Shown here in pieces: positions 25,705 to 38,700 of a DNA stretch of 64,000 bases. The notes beneath the pieces are model-generated. The model worked only from the letters and a program-made list of their open reading frames with translations. It did not search any database and was not told the DNA's origin. The stretch is from Paragordius varius (Eukaryota; Nematomorpha): contig OZ176054.1 of NCBI GenBank assembly GCA_964247055.1, forward strand, positions 5,828,001 through 5,892,000. Reading direction: 5' to 3'. Each line of letters starts with the position of its first letter. The stretch's first letter is position 1. Made by a program: the position numbers and the translations under genes.

Positions 25705-26697
25705 ATGCACATGTTTGTGGATCCCCCACAAAATAACCCTCTACAGCCTAGAAATAATGAGTATCATATGCTTTTTAAAATTTTCTTCATTAACAAATTA
25801 TTTATAATTTGATTGTTAATGTGTTTTGTGAACTTTGTTAATTTTACGGGATACATATCTGACCTTATTCAATTAAAAACATATAATATTACGTAAAAAC
25901 TCGATCAAACAACTTATTCGTTTTTTGGAATAATTATTTTATAAATGACAAACTTATGTTTTAGATTATTTCTACCGCTAATAAATAAGAAACTAAAGGA
26001 GAAATCACATCATAAACTTCCCGAATGGGAATTGGGTTTGTTCAGAAAGCAATACGAATTTTGGCGACATAAAAACAATCAGGGTTTGTTTTACTTTTCA
26101 ATATATATATATATATATATATATCATACATAATTTCTTCATACAAACTCACTCATTTTTAATTTTGTATTCGTTGAATATAAATGATTACCATTTATAA
26201 ATGGTCACTAAAGCTTAAAATTGATTGTAATAAAAAAGTCAAAAATATGTAATTAAGCAAATTTGTACTATATGCCAATAAAATTCATTTTTATATTTAT
26301 TTGTAGCTAAAGAGTTTTTTTAATGGATCATGAAGTTTTAGTTAATTATTTTTACTACCTTACAATAATGAGTTTTTTGATTGTATTTACCCAATTGTCT
26401 TAAATTAATTTTATTTAAACATTCAATATATTTCTAAAAAAATAATATAATTAATTAAAAAATTTAAGAGAAACAACAAAATAATTAAATTATAGATTAG
26501 ATACATGCCTATAAACTTTGAAAATATGTTTTAAAATTATTTTCAATATGATTTTGGTTATTTGAAATAGGTGTGTTTAGTTTGAATAAGAATGATTATT
26601 TTATAATTTTTATATTTATTTAGGAAAAAAGAGGAAAATTTTGTATGCATCCATGGCAAAAAATGAATTCCGGTTAGCGAGAATCGAAAACGCTTAA
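25705..26697 (+). CDS. Short orphan protein, 82 aa, three exons
   Basis: Exons 25705-25760 (acceptor before 25682, so a 5' exon may exist), 25965-26083 and 26624-26697; phases join cleanly. The protein is basic and aromatic: MHMFVDPPQNNPLQPRNNE, then KLPEWELGLFRKQYEFWRH and a C-terminal ASMAKNEFRLARIENA. No signal peptide or membrane segment. I do not recognise the family; the size and composition resemble a mitochondrial ribosomal or respiratory-complex accessory protein, which is speculation. It converges with the leftward gene ending at 26741, 43 bp away, and the two share a palindromic poly(A) signal. Confidence 0.55.
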
Positions 26698-26715
26698 TTA
26701 AAAAAATAATGATGA

Positions 26716-26727
26716 AATAAATTTATT
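26716..26727. terminator. Palindromic poly(A) signal shared by convergent genes
   Basis: AATAAATTTATT reads AATAAA on both strands. It lies 19 nt after the stop of the rightward gene (26697) and 14 nt after the stop of the leftward gene (26741), so one site can serve 3'-end formation on both strands. Confidence 0.6.
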
Positions 26728-26740
26728 AGTATTTATTTAA

Positions 26741-27081
26741 TTATTGAGTTTTATTGGATAATCGAAAGCGTTGTCGTTTTCTTAGCTCTGAAGCCTTGCG
26801 AATATGTTTTAGGAGTCTTTTACGTTTAGTTCGACAAAGACGGAGCATTTCTTTGCGTTTAAGTTCCCATTGTGAGGGTTGGCAAAACGATTCATCTTTC
26901 CGACAAAAGTTTTTAACGCAATTCATTACGTTGCTTTTCTCGTTTTGTTCATCAAAATGTTCGGGTTTCATGAAGAAAGTGGTGACATTGGCCATCGTCG
27001 GTTGTCCAAACATATTCATTCGTTTTTCCAGGGTCAAATGAGCAGGGACATTTTTGATATTATCTGATGGGATTGTATCAT
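26741..27081 (-). CDS. Basic protein of unknown function, last exon
   Basis: A 341-nt terminal exon with an acceptor at 27082-27083 (minus strand), entered in phase 1; upstream exons were not found. It encodes about 113 residues: DDTIPSDNIKNVPAHLTLEK, RMNMFGQPTMANVTTFF, a Cys-containing middle (NCVKNFCRKDESFCQPSQW) and a strongly basic tail with KRKRLLKHIRKASELRKRQR, which looks nuclear or nucleolar. It may belong to the same transcription unit as the NOL8-like gene 0.6 kb upstream on the same strand. Not recognised. Confidence 0.5.
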
Positions 27082-27670
27082 CTTTAAAAAGTAAGAGGAA
27101 TGTCAATTAAAACTAAAAAATATATATTTTGCTAAATTTAATTAGACAATAATCCTATAAAATAAACAATTATAAATATTAATCATGGTCGCTTTAATTA
27201 TAAACAAATCATTATCTTTTGGAATAGTTTTCTATCCTGTTGGAGTTTAAACATAATTAAAAATTATGATATTTAAAAATGTTATATATAAAATAAAGGT
27301 ATAAATTTTGTCTTTCTCCTGATCATACAAAGTCGATTTTATTAAAATATATTAATAAGCATATCAATCAAGGCACTGAAATCTTAAAGAAATGATTTTT
27401 AAAACACCTGACAGTTATAAAAAGTTTCGAAAGAAATAAATTTTTCAGTTATTATATAAGAAAAAAGTTTTTCATTTTAAAAGAGAAACTTCCAGTTTTA
27501 GAATAATCATTTATAAAAAAGTAAAAAGATAAAAAAAATTATATATAGGCTATCGTTTTGGGCTACAAAATAACTAATAGATATGTTAATTGAACACCAT
27601 TAATTTTAATATATTTCAACAAAAATTATGGATTAATATATGGGTTTTTATAATAAAAACAAAATTATTT
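27082..27670. other. Non-coding or unresolved stretch
   Basis: AT-rich sequence between the NOL8-like stop and the last exon of the basic-protein gene. It probably contains the missing 5' exon(s) of that gene, but no candidate could be supported. Confidence 0.4.
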
Positions 27671-28415
27671 TTAGTTATTATGTTTTGTCTTGGTAAATTT
27701 TATTTTTAAGTAAGTATAACCATGATGATTTCCATAATTATATAGATTTTGACTAAAATGTTGGAAATTGGAATATTTATTAATCATTTCATTCTTTTTG
27801 ATTTGGCTCGCAGTCTTGGCAGAAGTGATAGAGTGGGTTATATCGATTTTACTTTCTGATTGTTCGGTTTTATCAAAAAACTTAAAACTTCCGGAATCAT
27901 TTGACGCCTTTGTCGGAGATTTTTGAGAACCAAATACACATTTTAAATCTTTATAGATAGTAAAATTGTTGGAATTGTTTTTATGACATTTTTGGCGCAT
28001 TTCGATGGGTTTGCAAGATTCATTTAATGGTTTATTTTCCACAAACAAAGGGTCAAATCTTTGAATGAGTTTAAATTGATTAGATTTATTTATCGAGTTT
28101 TCTTCATATTTAGAATCGACAAATCTTTCGTCAATTTTAAAACGTTCATCATTACCGATCCTAACCAATTAATACTATGAATTACTTTAAACTTAAATTC
28201 AATAATTTATCAGCATTTTTGCATTTAAATTTAGGTTGAATATCAAAAGATTCGTTAATTTCCGAATCAAAAAGCTTGATTTTAACTGGTTTGTCAGCCA
28301 CGGGCATAAGAGCCTTCTTAATAATACAACTACGTTTGTAAACATCATTCTTCTTAGCATCTAATGCCGCCAAACGCTTTTTATTTGCGATAACTTTCTT
28401 AGTTAGTTTTGTCAT
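27671..28415 (-). CDS. NOL8-like nucleolar protein, C-terminal domain without RRM
   Basis: Two exons, 28186-28415 and 27671-28160, joined across a 25-nt intron; 239 codons plus stop. The N-terminal part matches the C-terminal region of NOL8: KKRLAALDAKK, ADKPVKIKLFDS, FDIQPKFKCKNADKLLNL, then GNDERFKIDERFVDS followed by a YDP-like RFDP. Human NOL8 has over 1,100 residues with an N-terminal RRM; here only the C-terminal block is present and the remainder is low-complexity Asn/Ser/Lys sequence. NOL8 is a nucleolar factor in rRNA processing that partners Rag GTPases. The start ATG at 28415 overlaps the stop of the upstream gene (ATGA). It could be a reduced NOL8, or a fragment whose RRM part is encoded elsewhere. 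Confidence 0.6.
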
Positions 28416-28696
28416 ATTTTAGACTTTTTTAACATGCTTAATGCTTTATCAAAATCAGTTTCCTATAGTTAGTTATAAAATAATACTTTTGCTTTGCAAT
28501 CAAGATCAATAGAAATATTTCGGATTAACAAATTAAACTCGTGGGTGTCAAAAATATCTTTTGATTTACTATTCTTAATCAATGGTTTAATCTTTTTAAA
28601 TACAGTTTTCGGTTTCTTATAAGTTGAAAGGTGCAGTGCTTTAGCCGCGTTTGTTAAATTATCTTTTTGCTGCTTTTTGAGTTTCAATTTAACCAT
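28412..28696 (-). CDS. Small basic nucleolar-type protein, possibly RBIS-like
   Basis: Two exons, 28487-28696 and 28412-28462, around a 24-nt intron; 86 codons plus stop. MVKLKLKKQQKDNLTNAAKA, then a Lys-rich linker with TVFKKIKPLIKN, and ends DKALSMLKKSKI. Length and the basic N-half/acidic-helical C-half layout resemble RBIS (a ~100-residue 60S assembly factor), but identity is weak. Its TGA overlaps the ATG of the NOL8-like gene in the pattern ATGA. Confidence 0.4.
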
Positions 28697-29170
28697 GCGT
28701 TGAATATTTGATACAACATATGACTAAAAAATATAAATGTCAAGATAGATTATAATTTTATAATATTTTATTAATTCTATTAGAATCAAATGATATTGTT
28801 AAATTTTTTTAGATATAGAAGTTGATTACTTAAAATTATAGACCTTAATTCATGTCTTAATTGCTAAAAAAGGTTGAAACCTAAAAAAGTATATCATTAG
28901 ATTAAGTGAATTTATTATAATAAAAATTATATATTGATTTTATGATAATTTACCTACAACAGTATTGTGATGTTAATACTCCCAATAACCATGGGCATAT
29001 AGTCAAAATTTATAGATATAAATAATAAATTATAATCTGTAAGTGTTATATCTTGTCGCATTTATTTATTAACTTTGATTTTAACATTTATAAGCTATTA
29101 ACATAAGAAAATTACTGCTTAATTTTTAATTTTAAAATTTAACTATTTTATTTTTAAATTAATATATCAG
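28697..29170. other. Intergenic stretch
   Basis: No supported coding exon. A divergent promoter for the leftward RBIS-like/NOL8-like pair and possibly the first exon of the rightward gene at 29.2 kb should lie here. Confidence 0.4.
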
Positions 29171-29568
29171 GTGATTTACAATTACACCATTGATCTCAAT
29201 ATTGATCGGCAAATGCCTTATCTTCAAGAAAATTGTATGAATTACTTTCAAACACCCAGTGACGGAGCTTGTAAGCGAAAATCTGATCAATTGCAGATAT
29301 TTGACCAGGTCGAAGTTATTAAGAAGCAGTGCACATTGGATATTTCTGTTAATTCGAATAATACAAATATCCAACAAGTATTTTTAATATTATTTTAGGT
29401 CAATCACTCCACCGCCATCCTGCCAACTTCTATTCATAATAAGTATTGCATTATTTAATTTTTAGAACAACTGAAACATTCACTAGTTCAAATTTTAGAA
29501 AATGCTATTGTTTCCCCTCTTGGAATGGTGCAAATAATTTTATGTCCCTAGATTCTCATTTATTTTAA
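29171..29568 (+). CDS. Three exons of an unknown gene (5' part not located)
   Basis: Exons 29171-29377, 29399-29442 and 29466-29568 are separated by introns of just 21 and 23 nt, all in phase, and end with TAA. Text includes LNIDRQMPYLQENCMNYFQT, KRKSDQLQIFDQVEVIKKQ and a C-terminus SSNFRKCYCFPSWN...LDSHLF. An acceptor precedes 29171, so at least one upstream exon is missing unless translation begins at the internal Met at 29212. No domain is recognised. It converges with the leftward gene ending at 29676. Confidence 0.5.
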
Positions 29569-29675
29569 TATTAGTCATATTATGATCTTATTTATGTGAT
29601 TTCATAATAATTTCAGGTACTTTATAATCATATTTTGTATCAATAAATTGGTTGTTTATTTATTTTTTCTACGTT

Positions 29676-30170
29676 TTATTTAAAATACAAATCTAACGGG
29701 TCGCTTTTATTTGATTTTAGTACATAACCTTGAGGTTGTTGAATTCTTTTGATATTTCTTTTTTGAGTATATGGTTTATAATTTGATGTTAGACGTTGTT
29801 GTCTTCTTACAAGTCTAGATTGTGTACGGATATTAGGGTTATGCAATTCTTCATCTATATTCACACGTTCTAACAATACTTCTTGCATATAATCCCTACC
29901 AATTTCATTTGGCATTCCTCCAGGATTACGATGCGCAAACCTTAATAATGAGTTTCTATGATTTTGCAAAGCATTTATTCGCAATTCGAGGAGCTCGATA
30001 TGAAGACGACATTGTTCCAAATTTTTTTGTTTGTTTATGATAGCAAAAATTAATATTGTAAATATTAGTATTAACACATATATAAATACTAAAGAATCTC
30101 TGAAAATCGATAACCATTCTTCAAATTTTACAAAATTATCACCAAAAAATAAAATATCATCATATAACAT
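29676..30170 (-). CDS. Single-pass membrane protein with coiled coil, 164 aa
   Basis: An uninterrupted exon. Residues ~28-46 (VFIYVLILIFTILIFAII) form a transmembrane helix, followed by a predicted coiled coil (NLEQCRLHIELLELRINALQ) and a basic, Gln/Arg-rich tail that contains RNPGGMPNEIGRDYM. No cleavable signal peptide is obvious. The layout (N-terminal TM, then R-x-N-A-L-x(5)-S) faintly recalls C1orf43/NICE-3 proteins, but I do not regard this as established. The start codon is 58 bp from the divergent guanylyl cyclase start. Confidence 0.65.
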   Translation of the reverse strand: MLYDDILFFGDNFVKFEEWLSIFRDSLVFIYVLILIFTILIFAIINKQKNLEQCRLHIELLELRINALQNHRNSLLRFAHRNPGGMPNEIGRDYMQEVLLERVNIDEELHNPNIRTQSRLVRRQQRLTSNYKPYTQKRNIKRIQQPQGYVLKSNKSDPLDLYFK

Positions 30171-30228
30171 ATAATAAATGTTTAATTAATTAGAACTTTC
30201 TAATTAAAAATGATTTACTAACTAAAAC
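30171..30228. promoter_or_regulatory. 58-bp divergent interval
   Basis: Separates the start codons of the membrane protein (30170) and the guanylyl cyclase (30229). It contains TTAATTAATTAGAA and TAATTAAAA-type AT boxes, with no other motif. Confidence 0.4.
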
Positions 30229-31204
30229 ATGTGGGCTTACATATTATATTACTTTGGGACAATTATTTGCGTTAAAACAAACAAAACAGGAGATAAGTTT
30301 AATCTAAGAATCGCGGTCCTTTTACCATTGTATGGGGATGTTCCTGTCACTATGGAGAAAACTCAAGGAATTTTAGCAGTAGCTTTTAGGGATGCAAACA
30401 TTTTACTCTCTCCTTTGGGAAAATTACATTATTCTTATGCCGATACGGGCAGTGATGGTCAGCAATCAAATGTTCAATATGATAAATGTACTGAACAATT
30501 TACTGCTTATCATGCAATAAATTTCTATTACAATATATCTTCCAGTAAACAACGTGTAGCTGCTTTTTTAGGAGCATCGTGCATGCCTGAATTTTATGCC
30601 TTAACTTTCCTTGCTACCCGTTGGAATATACCTGTAATTACTCCTCTGGGCCCTGATCAAAATAATCGTGCGGTATGGCCCACTGTAATACGCACGGGGT
30701 GGACTAGCAAAGATTTGGTAACAGCCTTAACTACAACTCTGCTCTCTCATTTTAATTGGCAATCGTATTTTTTGATATATGATGAGCCCAAAGATAAATT
30801 TACCCTGAGCATAGGGGAACAAATTTTAATGTATTCCGAGATTCAGCCCTTATCCTACACCGTTGTTAAAAATGTTGAGAAAACCAATAACTATATTTTT
30901 CGATTGCTTTCGGGGAGTTTAGTATCAAGAGGTAAAAAAATAATCTCTTAAAATATGTTAATATATATATATATGAGTTATTAAGCCTCGAGCAGAATCC
31001 TTAACTACCTCCTTAACCAGGTTGGAACAGATGCCTTAACTACCTCGTTAAACAGGTTATGTAGGAACCGGTTGTAGTTCTGAATATATTAAAGAACCAC
31101 TTTGCTTCCACTTTTGATTTTTTGAGAATCAAGGCGGTTTCGGTTTCATCATTAATGTTCCAATCCTAAAATATGTAGTTTTAATAAAATTATTGCAGAT
31201 CCGT

Positions 31205-31237
<33 letters not shown>

Positions 31238-32671
31238 CTACAATCCTGTTCCTGTTGGGTGAACCTTTTTTTGAGTTGACTTTTTTAACTCCTATATATC
31301 AAAATTCAATTTTTGTAACTTTTTTGTGCTAAACCATTCTATAATTACTTTATAACATTTGACTTCATTAAATATATTACAATTATTTTAAACATTGTAA
31401 AATTTTAAAATGACTGCTAAAATTATATTTTTTAATTTACTATAGGCTGTCGAATTTCGGATCGAAAATGTAGTTTAATTAACATTAATACCGACTAAAC
31501 TTAAGCTCGGATTTTAATTTGAGTTTTTTCCTGCTATCAATTATTACTAAATTTTTTTTGGTATATATATATATATATATACTAAAATAATTGATGGTTT
31601 ATATATTTTATACACTATACTACTGAAGTGATAAGGCTCACTGGCATTCAATCTAATAGAAAAGTTGTGATTTTATACCTAAAAGTAGTACCTGGATTTA
31701 AAATTTTATTGGTCACTTAATATTAATTCTATTTATTAAGATACAAAAATTTCCAAATTAAACAACTGCAATTAATGTTTATGGTTACATTAAAATGGGT
31801 TTGTTATTAAGTTGTTAGGGTATATAAATCTGCACTATATCGCTAAATACAAGTTATCGAAACGCTATTAATAAATCATCTTAACTTTTATTTTGAATAT
31901 AAATATAACGTTTCAATAGCAATTTTTGTTGGCTTGAATTTTACGTTAATTGTGTTTTTTAAATCTAATTATCGTGAGTGCCCCTAATATATATATTATT
32001 TTGTGTTTTAATTTTTTCTTATTATACATAATAACCAACAAAATTAGTTGACGCGTTTGCCCCAATTTATTTACTTTTATACGAATAATTATACGGAAAA
32101 ATGCTATTTTTTCCATTTTTCCATAAATAACTTTTATAGTATTTATCATATTAAGCTCTCAGATATTTAATGTTATAGATGAAACCAAACCGCTTTTGGT
32201 GCGCTTATTCTAGTGATTTGTATGCCTTTGTAAAATGCTTTCGGTTTTCGATCCATAGTTATACAGATGGTTATATTTCGGTTTTAATTTGGGAATGGTC
32301 ATTATTTTTATATAACGTAAATAAATGACACAAAAATATAGACCAGTTGTACTCATCAAAAATGTTTAAGGGCCGAATATTTTTTTTGTCTCAATGGCCG
32401 TACACCATATAATACCCTGAACACTTCTTAGCCGTTTGACACATTTGCAGGAATATTTATATTCCATAGAAATACTTCAAAAATTTTAATAATAATTTAG
32501 GGCCGTAAAAAAGAACTTGGCTGCCTGTAGCTGCGGTTTGATTACCACTAATATAAACTATAAATGTTTGTTGAATCGAAATACATAAAGCAAATGCAAC
32601 TAAAAACAACTTAAAAATAAATTTAAAAAAATTATTTACTGTTTGAAGCCGTGTTTGGTAGTTTTTGAGTT

Positions 32672-32714
<43 letters not shown>

Positions 32715-35700
32715 GATTTGATTACAATAATTTTATAAAATTTATTAATGATATGTTTTATAAAAATTAGTATTTATCCTTGATGTCGATTATCCTACTA
32801 AACGAAACATGCTCCTCGATGCATTTGATTTAGGGCTGTTAAAAAATGGGGAATATGTTTTCATAGATGTAGAACTCTGGAATTGCCAATGTAAACGCGG
32901 TTCTTTCTTCAATAAATTGATCGATGAACCCAGGAAAGAGGTTTAAATTTTGTTAATATATTTTTTATAATTATTCAAGCATTACGATTTATACCGTATT
33001 TCCCCTCATTAGGATGGTATATAGTTCTATTAACTAACTTTTTAAAAGAAACTGAATATCGTGTTCCTAAATTATATTAAAAAAATCGCTAAATATTGTG
33101 TCCAAATTCCAACAAACTACGCTTGAAATATATTTGAGCCATTAAAATTAACTATAAAATATTATAAAATTAAATTTACCTGAAAAAGGGCGTAATTTGG
33201 ATATGGCCTCGGTTTAAATATTACTATACCGGCTTAAAATATAATTATTCTATAATAATAGTAATTAATTTTAAGAAAGTGGTGTAAGTATGACAGTTAT
33301 GTTTTAACGTAATCTAAATTTTCATTAAGGATTTGCATCGAGCACTCGAATCTGTTCTAATATTTACTGTGGAAAAACCAACTATGGAACAAAAACAGTT
33401 TCATTTGGATATCAAAAATATTAGTCGTCTACTCAATTACAGTTATATATATGAAGATGATGAGGAGGTATACCTTTTGTCTTATTTTTCACCCTATTTT
33501 TCTACTTTAACTTAAATCTATAACAAATACAGTATGCATTTTAATGGTTGCTTGTTTCTGGGCAATTTCCAACACAGTAGTTTATGAAAAAAAAACAACA
33601 AAATGTTGAATAAACAATTTTTTCCTTTCTTTTTTCCATCCACTACTGTGTTTTAAAATAAGCAACCATTACAATGCATACTGTATTTTTCGGTATATTT
33701 TACAGATATCCAATTGCCTTATATTCGTTTGTGTAATTTATTGTATATAAATATAAGAATGAAAAGGTTTATATTTGTTATCAACAATATTAATTTATAT
33801 ATTATTTACGCCTCAAATTCACCTTGAATTTTTAAATTACACTCCACTCAAATATTCTAAGTCTCCTTTAAACATTGAAAATTGATTGAACATTTCAAAT
33901 TCATCATTCTAAAAATGAATTATGTGTGTTTGGGCTAAATTAACTCGTATTTAATATAAAATATATTTTTGATATACTTTATAAAAAATCACCTATATAT
34001 TTAATTATTTACAAAAACTAACAAAATAGAATAGAAGGCAGAATAATTATCTAAGATCAAATATTTAAAATCAACCATAAGTTCATTTAGCCTAAAAAGC
34101 CATATTTTTGTAAGTTTAAAATTGTAAGGGTAAAATAGGTAATTCCAATGTTCGAGAATGAGTTTAAAATGTGCAGGGGTTAAATCAATTGTTTAGAATG
34201 ATATTAATTGTTATGAATTTAAATTTTTCCAGGATGACTTAATGTTAAGGGTATGAAGTGCATGGAATCAAGGCCTAAATAATATGTCATAATACTAAAA
34301 TTAGCAAATGTCTTCATATCTTTAAAACCATATTAATTTTTATAGTTATTACAAAAAAATTTTTTCGTTATGCCACCTACTAGTTTAGCAAAATCCAAGG
34401 TTTAATTCTTTTAAAGGGTAAGCGGAACAAAGGGTGCTTACTGTAAAGCATTTTGGTCATTAGGAAAATTTGCATTTTTTGATTTTAAAATTTGAATATT
34501 TTTTTAAATAAATTTTTGATGTCCCCAAGACTATAATCATCTTATGCTACACAGATAACCCAGAATTAAACTATTGAGGAAATTTTTTTGTTGATTTAAA
34601 TAAAATAATATATTAGGAAATATTAAAATAAAGTTAATACATAAATTTTTAACAAACCATATGGTGCAATAAATGGTTAAATATTATAATAATAAAATTC
34701 CAAATAATGTTCAAATAACTCGAAAAAACTTCAATCACCATATGAAAAATTTTTCCTTAACAATATATGTAAGGTACCTTATTTAATTTGGCTAAGGTAG
34801 ATAAAATTGATTAATTTCTAAATCAAGTTTCACTAATTTTTTTGCTTTTGTTTTAATCAAGAATTCATTTTTACAACTTAGTCCTAAGTAGGTTTTTTAT
34901 ATTGTGTTAAAAAAGAGTTTTTCTGTTAGTTAGATTGGTCCAATAGCTATGGGCTTGTATGATGGTCTATTACTCTATGCTAATACTGTCAAACAACAAT
35001 TTTTGAATGGTAAAAACTTATATAATGGACGAGAAATTACGGAAAAAATGATAAAAAGCCCATATGAAAGTAAACATAATTTTAGACTATATAGATCAAA
35101 AATTATTTATCATAATTAAATATAAATGGGATTTGTTAACTCATATTTGTCCATTATATATTGGATATAACGTGTAAGTTTATATGAAAAATTGACTCCA
35201 TGTGTTAAATTTAGAAAAATTATATTCATACTTGTTATCCACATATAAACCCAAAAAAATTAACATGGTACGTAAAAATTAACACTTTCACACTTTTATG
35301 GCATTTTTATTTAAACCAGATCGATATCCTAATTAGCTTTTATAAATGCTTTTGCAAATTATTATCCTTTAATCATATTATATAATTTTTTTACTTATTT
35401 TCGACAAATGTTATTTAGGTAAAAATATATTTAAATTTTTATATAAAAATGAAATGCATATTATATGCAAACATTTGAAATGGAATTACAAATCAGCTTA
35501 TTTATAATTAACAATTATCCAAAATTTCAACATTTAAAATAGTTTAACATTTATTAATAATTTATATCGTTTGAGTTAAATTGATTATATACATTTTTAT
35601 AAAAACGAAAGAAATTAAATTTTAAATAAATCTTAATGTTTAATTAATGGGATTATCCAATTTAGTACATAAATGAATATTCTTATTTCGTTTAATTATT

Positions 35701-38700
35701 GTAATGATCAAAAATTATAGCAAAAAATAGGCGCGTATCTTTAAAAGAGGAAGGCGATGGAGATTACAATTATGTCATATGGGACTTTCACCAGAATACC
35801 AAAGAATGGCGGGTATTTTATTTTTACATAATTTAATATCAATAAAATTACGTACTTAACCTTTTTAAATTTACCTAACTTACTGACTAAAAAACATAAT
35901 TCTAGAGGACATACTAATCATAACATAAAGTGTGCCAGTAATCATATTTACGATGCAAATATTGTAATTATCATTTGTTGATTGACACAATTAAAGTTCC
36001 ATATTGCACGTAGATATTGTCAATTTAAATTACATTTTAGTCTTCATTTGTTTCTAATTTTAAATACTTGTATCCGGGCCAAAAGTTACAAACTCAATTT
36101 TAAAAATTTATTTAAGTAATATTAAACTGTCAAATACAATTATGTCATTGTCACACATAAAAGTCCAACCTTTTTCTTGATCAATCGAAAATCTCCTCCA
36201 TACAAATAACAAATGTTATGAAATGCCGCTCCTGGTGTTACTCTGTGATTCAAAAAGAAATCCCTCATTTAAAAATTTAATACATAATGTTTTTAAAGAT
36301 CACCATATCATTCTAGGAATTCTTTCAAAAGCTTTTTCCTTAATATGGGTCAAAAATGTGTTTCCAATTTTCCTTTTTACTATTACTGCATAAATTGCAT
36401 TGACAATAGACTTTCTAGGCATAAATTTGATTTTACCATTTACTTGCCCTTTAAGCCCCAGCATATAGCAATAATTAGCTTTTACCAATCATTAATGTTT
36501 GTAAAAGGGTCAAAATCCCCAAATTAAAGATTAGACCTACGCATTTTATAAAAAATTGGTGATCTGGTTTTTTGATTGATTTCACTGAAATACCTTGTTT
36601 TTCTTGGACACAGCGAAAATAACCTGCCAAATAGCAAGTTAACTATAATTTATCCAAATAAAATAATTAAACTCACCTTAATTGCAAAATCATTGTGTAT
36701 ATAATATAACCCAATATAATAATATTAAGAGTAATTTTAAAATACAGCAATATCGCCAAATAGTTATCTTAAAAATCTTATCTCTATAAATGACTGCCTC
36801 TACAAAACCCGATTTTCAGGGAAAAATCAATGTTTGACCGTCATACCTAAGTGCTGTTGGATAGGACTGTATATTTTTATTGCTAATGTACACATAAAAT
36901 TTACATTGATAGATCGCATCGGATATCTTCTAACAAATGCGGTTTCACGCGTATAGAGATTTAAAATGTAATATTGGTCAAAATTGTGGGACCAAATTTT
37001 TGAAATTGTAAAATTTTTATTTTTTAAGGCCAAGTTTATAATCAGTAAAGAAGGAGTCGTAAAACATGGTCAATATCAGGCTATACATTGGCCTTATCAA
37101 AACAGAACGCCTCTAAACATCCCTGAATGTGGATATGGTGTCGAAATGGCGAAATGTTTACCACACAGTATTTTTTTCATAAATTAATTTTCTGTTAAAA
37201 TAAAATTTATTTATTATGAAAAAATATCAAAATTTTAAGTGTGATAACTATCTGAAATTACTTGTATACACACATTTTATAGGAATAATCATATCAACTA
37301 CAGAAACAGTAACGGTTGTTTTATCCATCCTTGTCATATTAATCATTATAGTTGGACTATTATTTTACAGGTTAATTTATATTAAATTATTAAAAATTGG
37401 CTAACATAAGAGGCATTGAAATGATTAGTTGTTTCTACCCCTTTTTAATATATATTTAAACTAATATACATATGTAATTTGGAAAATCCTTAATGAAATG
37501 ATGTATTTATATTGAAATTCTATTGTTTCCTGTTCAAGTTTAAATCCAAATTTTATTTAGGCCGAGATAGAAAAAACTTATTAAAAATAAAATTATGAAT
37601 ATTGAATCAATTCGAAACCGTACTCTTCTTCAAATTATTAAGAAAGTTATTTTTTAAGATTTACCATTAAAATTGTTTAAATTTTGGCGAGTTCAAAATT
37701 AAAATAAAAGTTTTTAATATCGGCTGTTATAACAAACACTTTCTCAACCACTGAACTTAATTTGCTCTTTCATTGGAACCGGCATTTAATTAATATTAAA
37801 AAATTGTTTTTTATAAAACACAATTATTCTATCTAATTAACTACGATATGTGATGCGATCGTCAAAAAGGGATCCAAAACTGATTTTTCGAGAATCCGAA
37901 ATTTAAAAGCTGATATTTTGCTAGTTTGGTTTCTAAATACAAAAACCAAAAATAATTTTTAACGACAAAACATTCCTGGATATGTGAATAATCTTTTCTA
38001 TATTAAATTAGTATTTTTTTAATCAGATATTTATAATTTCCCCCAAATTTTAAAATCTGTTCAGCATTAATGACACATAATTCCAAATTTTTATTATTAA
38101 TATTTATTACTAATTTGCACATAAATATTTTTACAGTTACTCTTAATAATGATTAACTCACCAAAATTAACTCTTGGAAAAGTTTTATATCCTTTGCTGA
38201 TAATTTGGTTCAGAAAGACTAAAAGTACTGAAGTTTTATGTCTGATAAGAGAATATTTATAATAAATAATTTCAAAATTAATCTATGATACTTATTTAAT
38301 GCGGTTTTTTTCTTTAGAAAATATAAGTATGAATCCGAATTGTCTGATAGATGGTGGGAGGCTAAATTAGAAGATATAATTATTTATAAGCCTAAAGTAG
38401 CATCTCAAATCAAATTACAAGCACAAGTATTGATATTGTATATATATATATATATATATATATGATAATTAGTAATTTAATTTTACGATTTTGAGGCTAA
38501 ATTTTGATATAAAAATTAATTCTTTATAATTTTAATTGAATATTTTGTTAGTGTTAAACATAATTGAATATATTCTTCGCAACTATGCAAATTTATATAT
38601 TTGATTTTATCGATAAAATATTCTAAAATAAAAGAAATTTTTAATTAGAAGATTTTCGTAAAGAATTTTTCGTAACATATAACATATATCAGGGGTCTCC

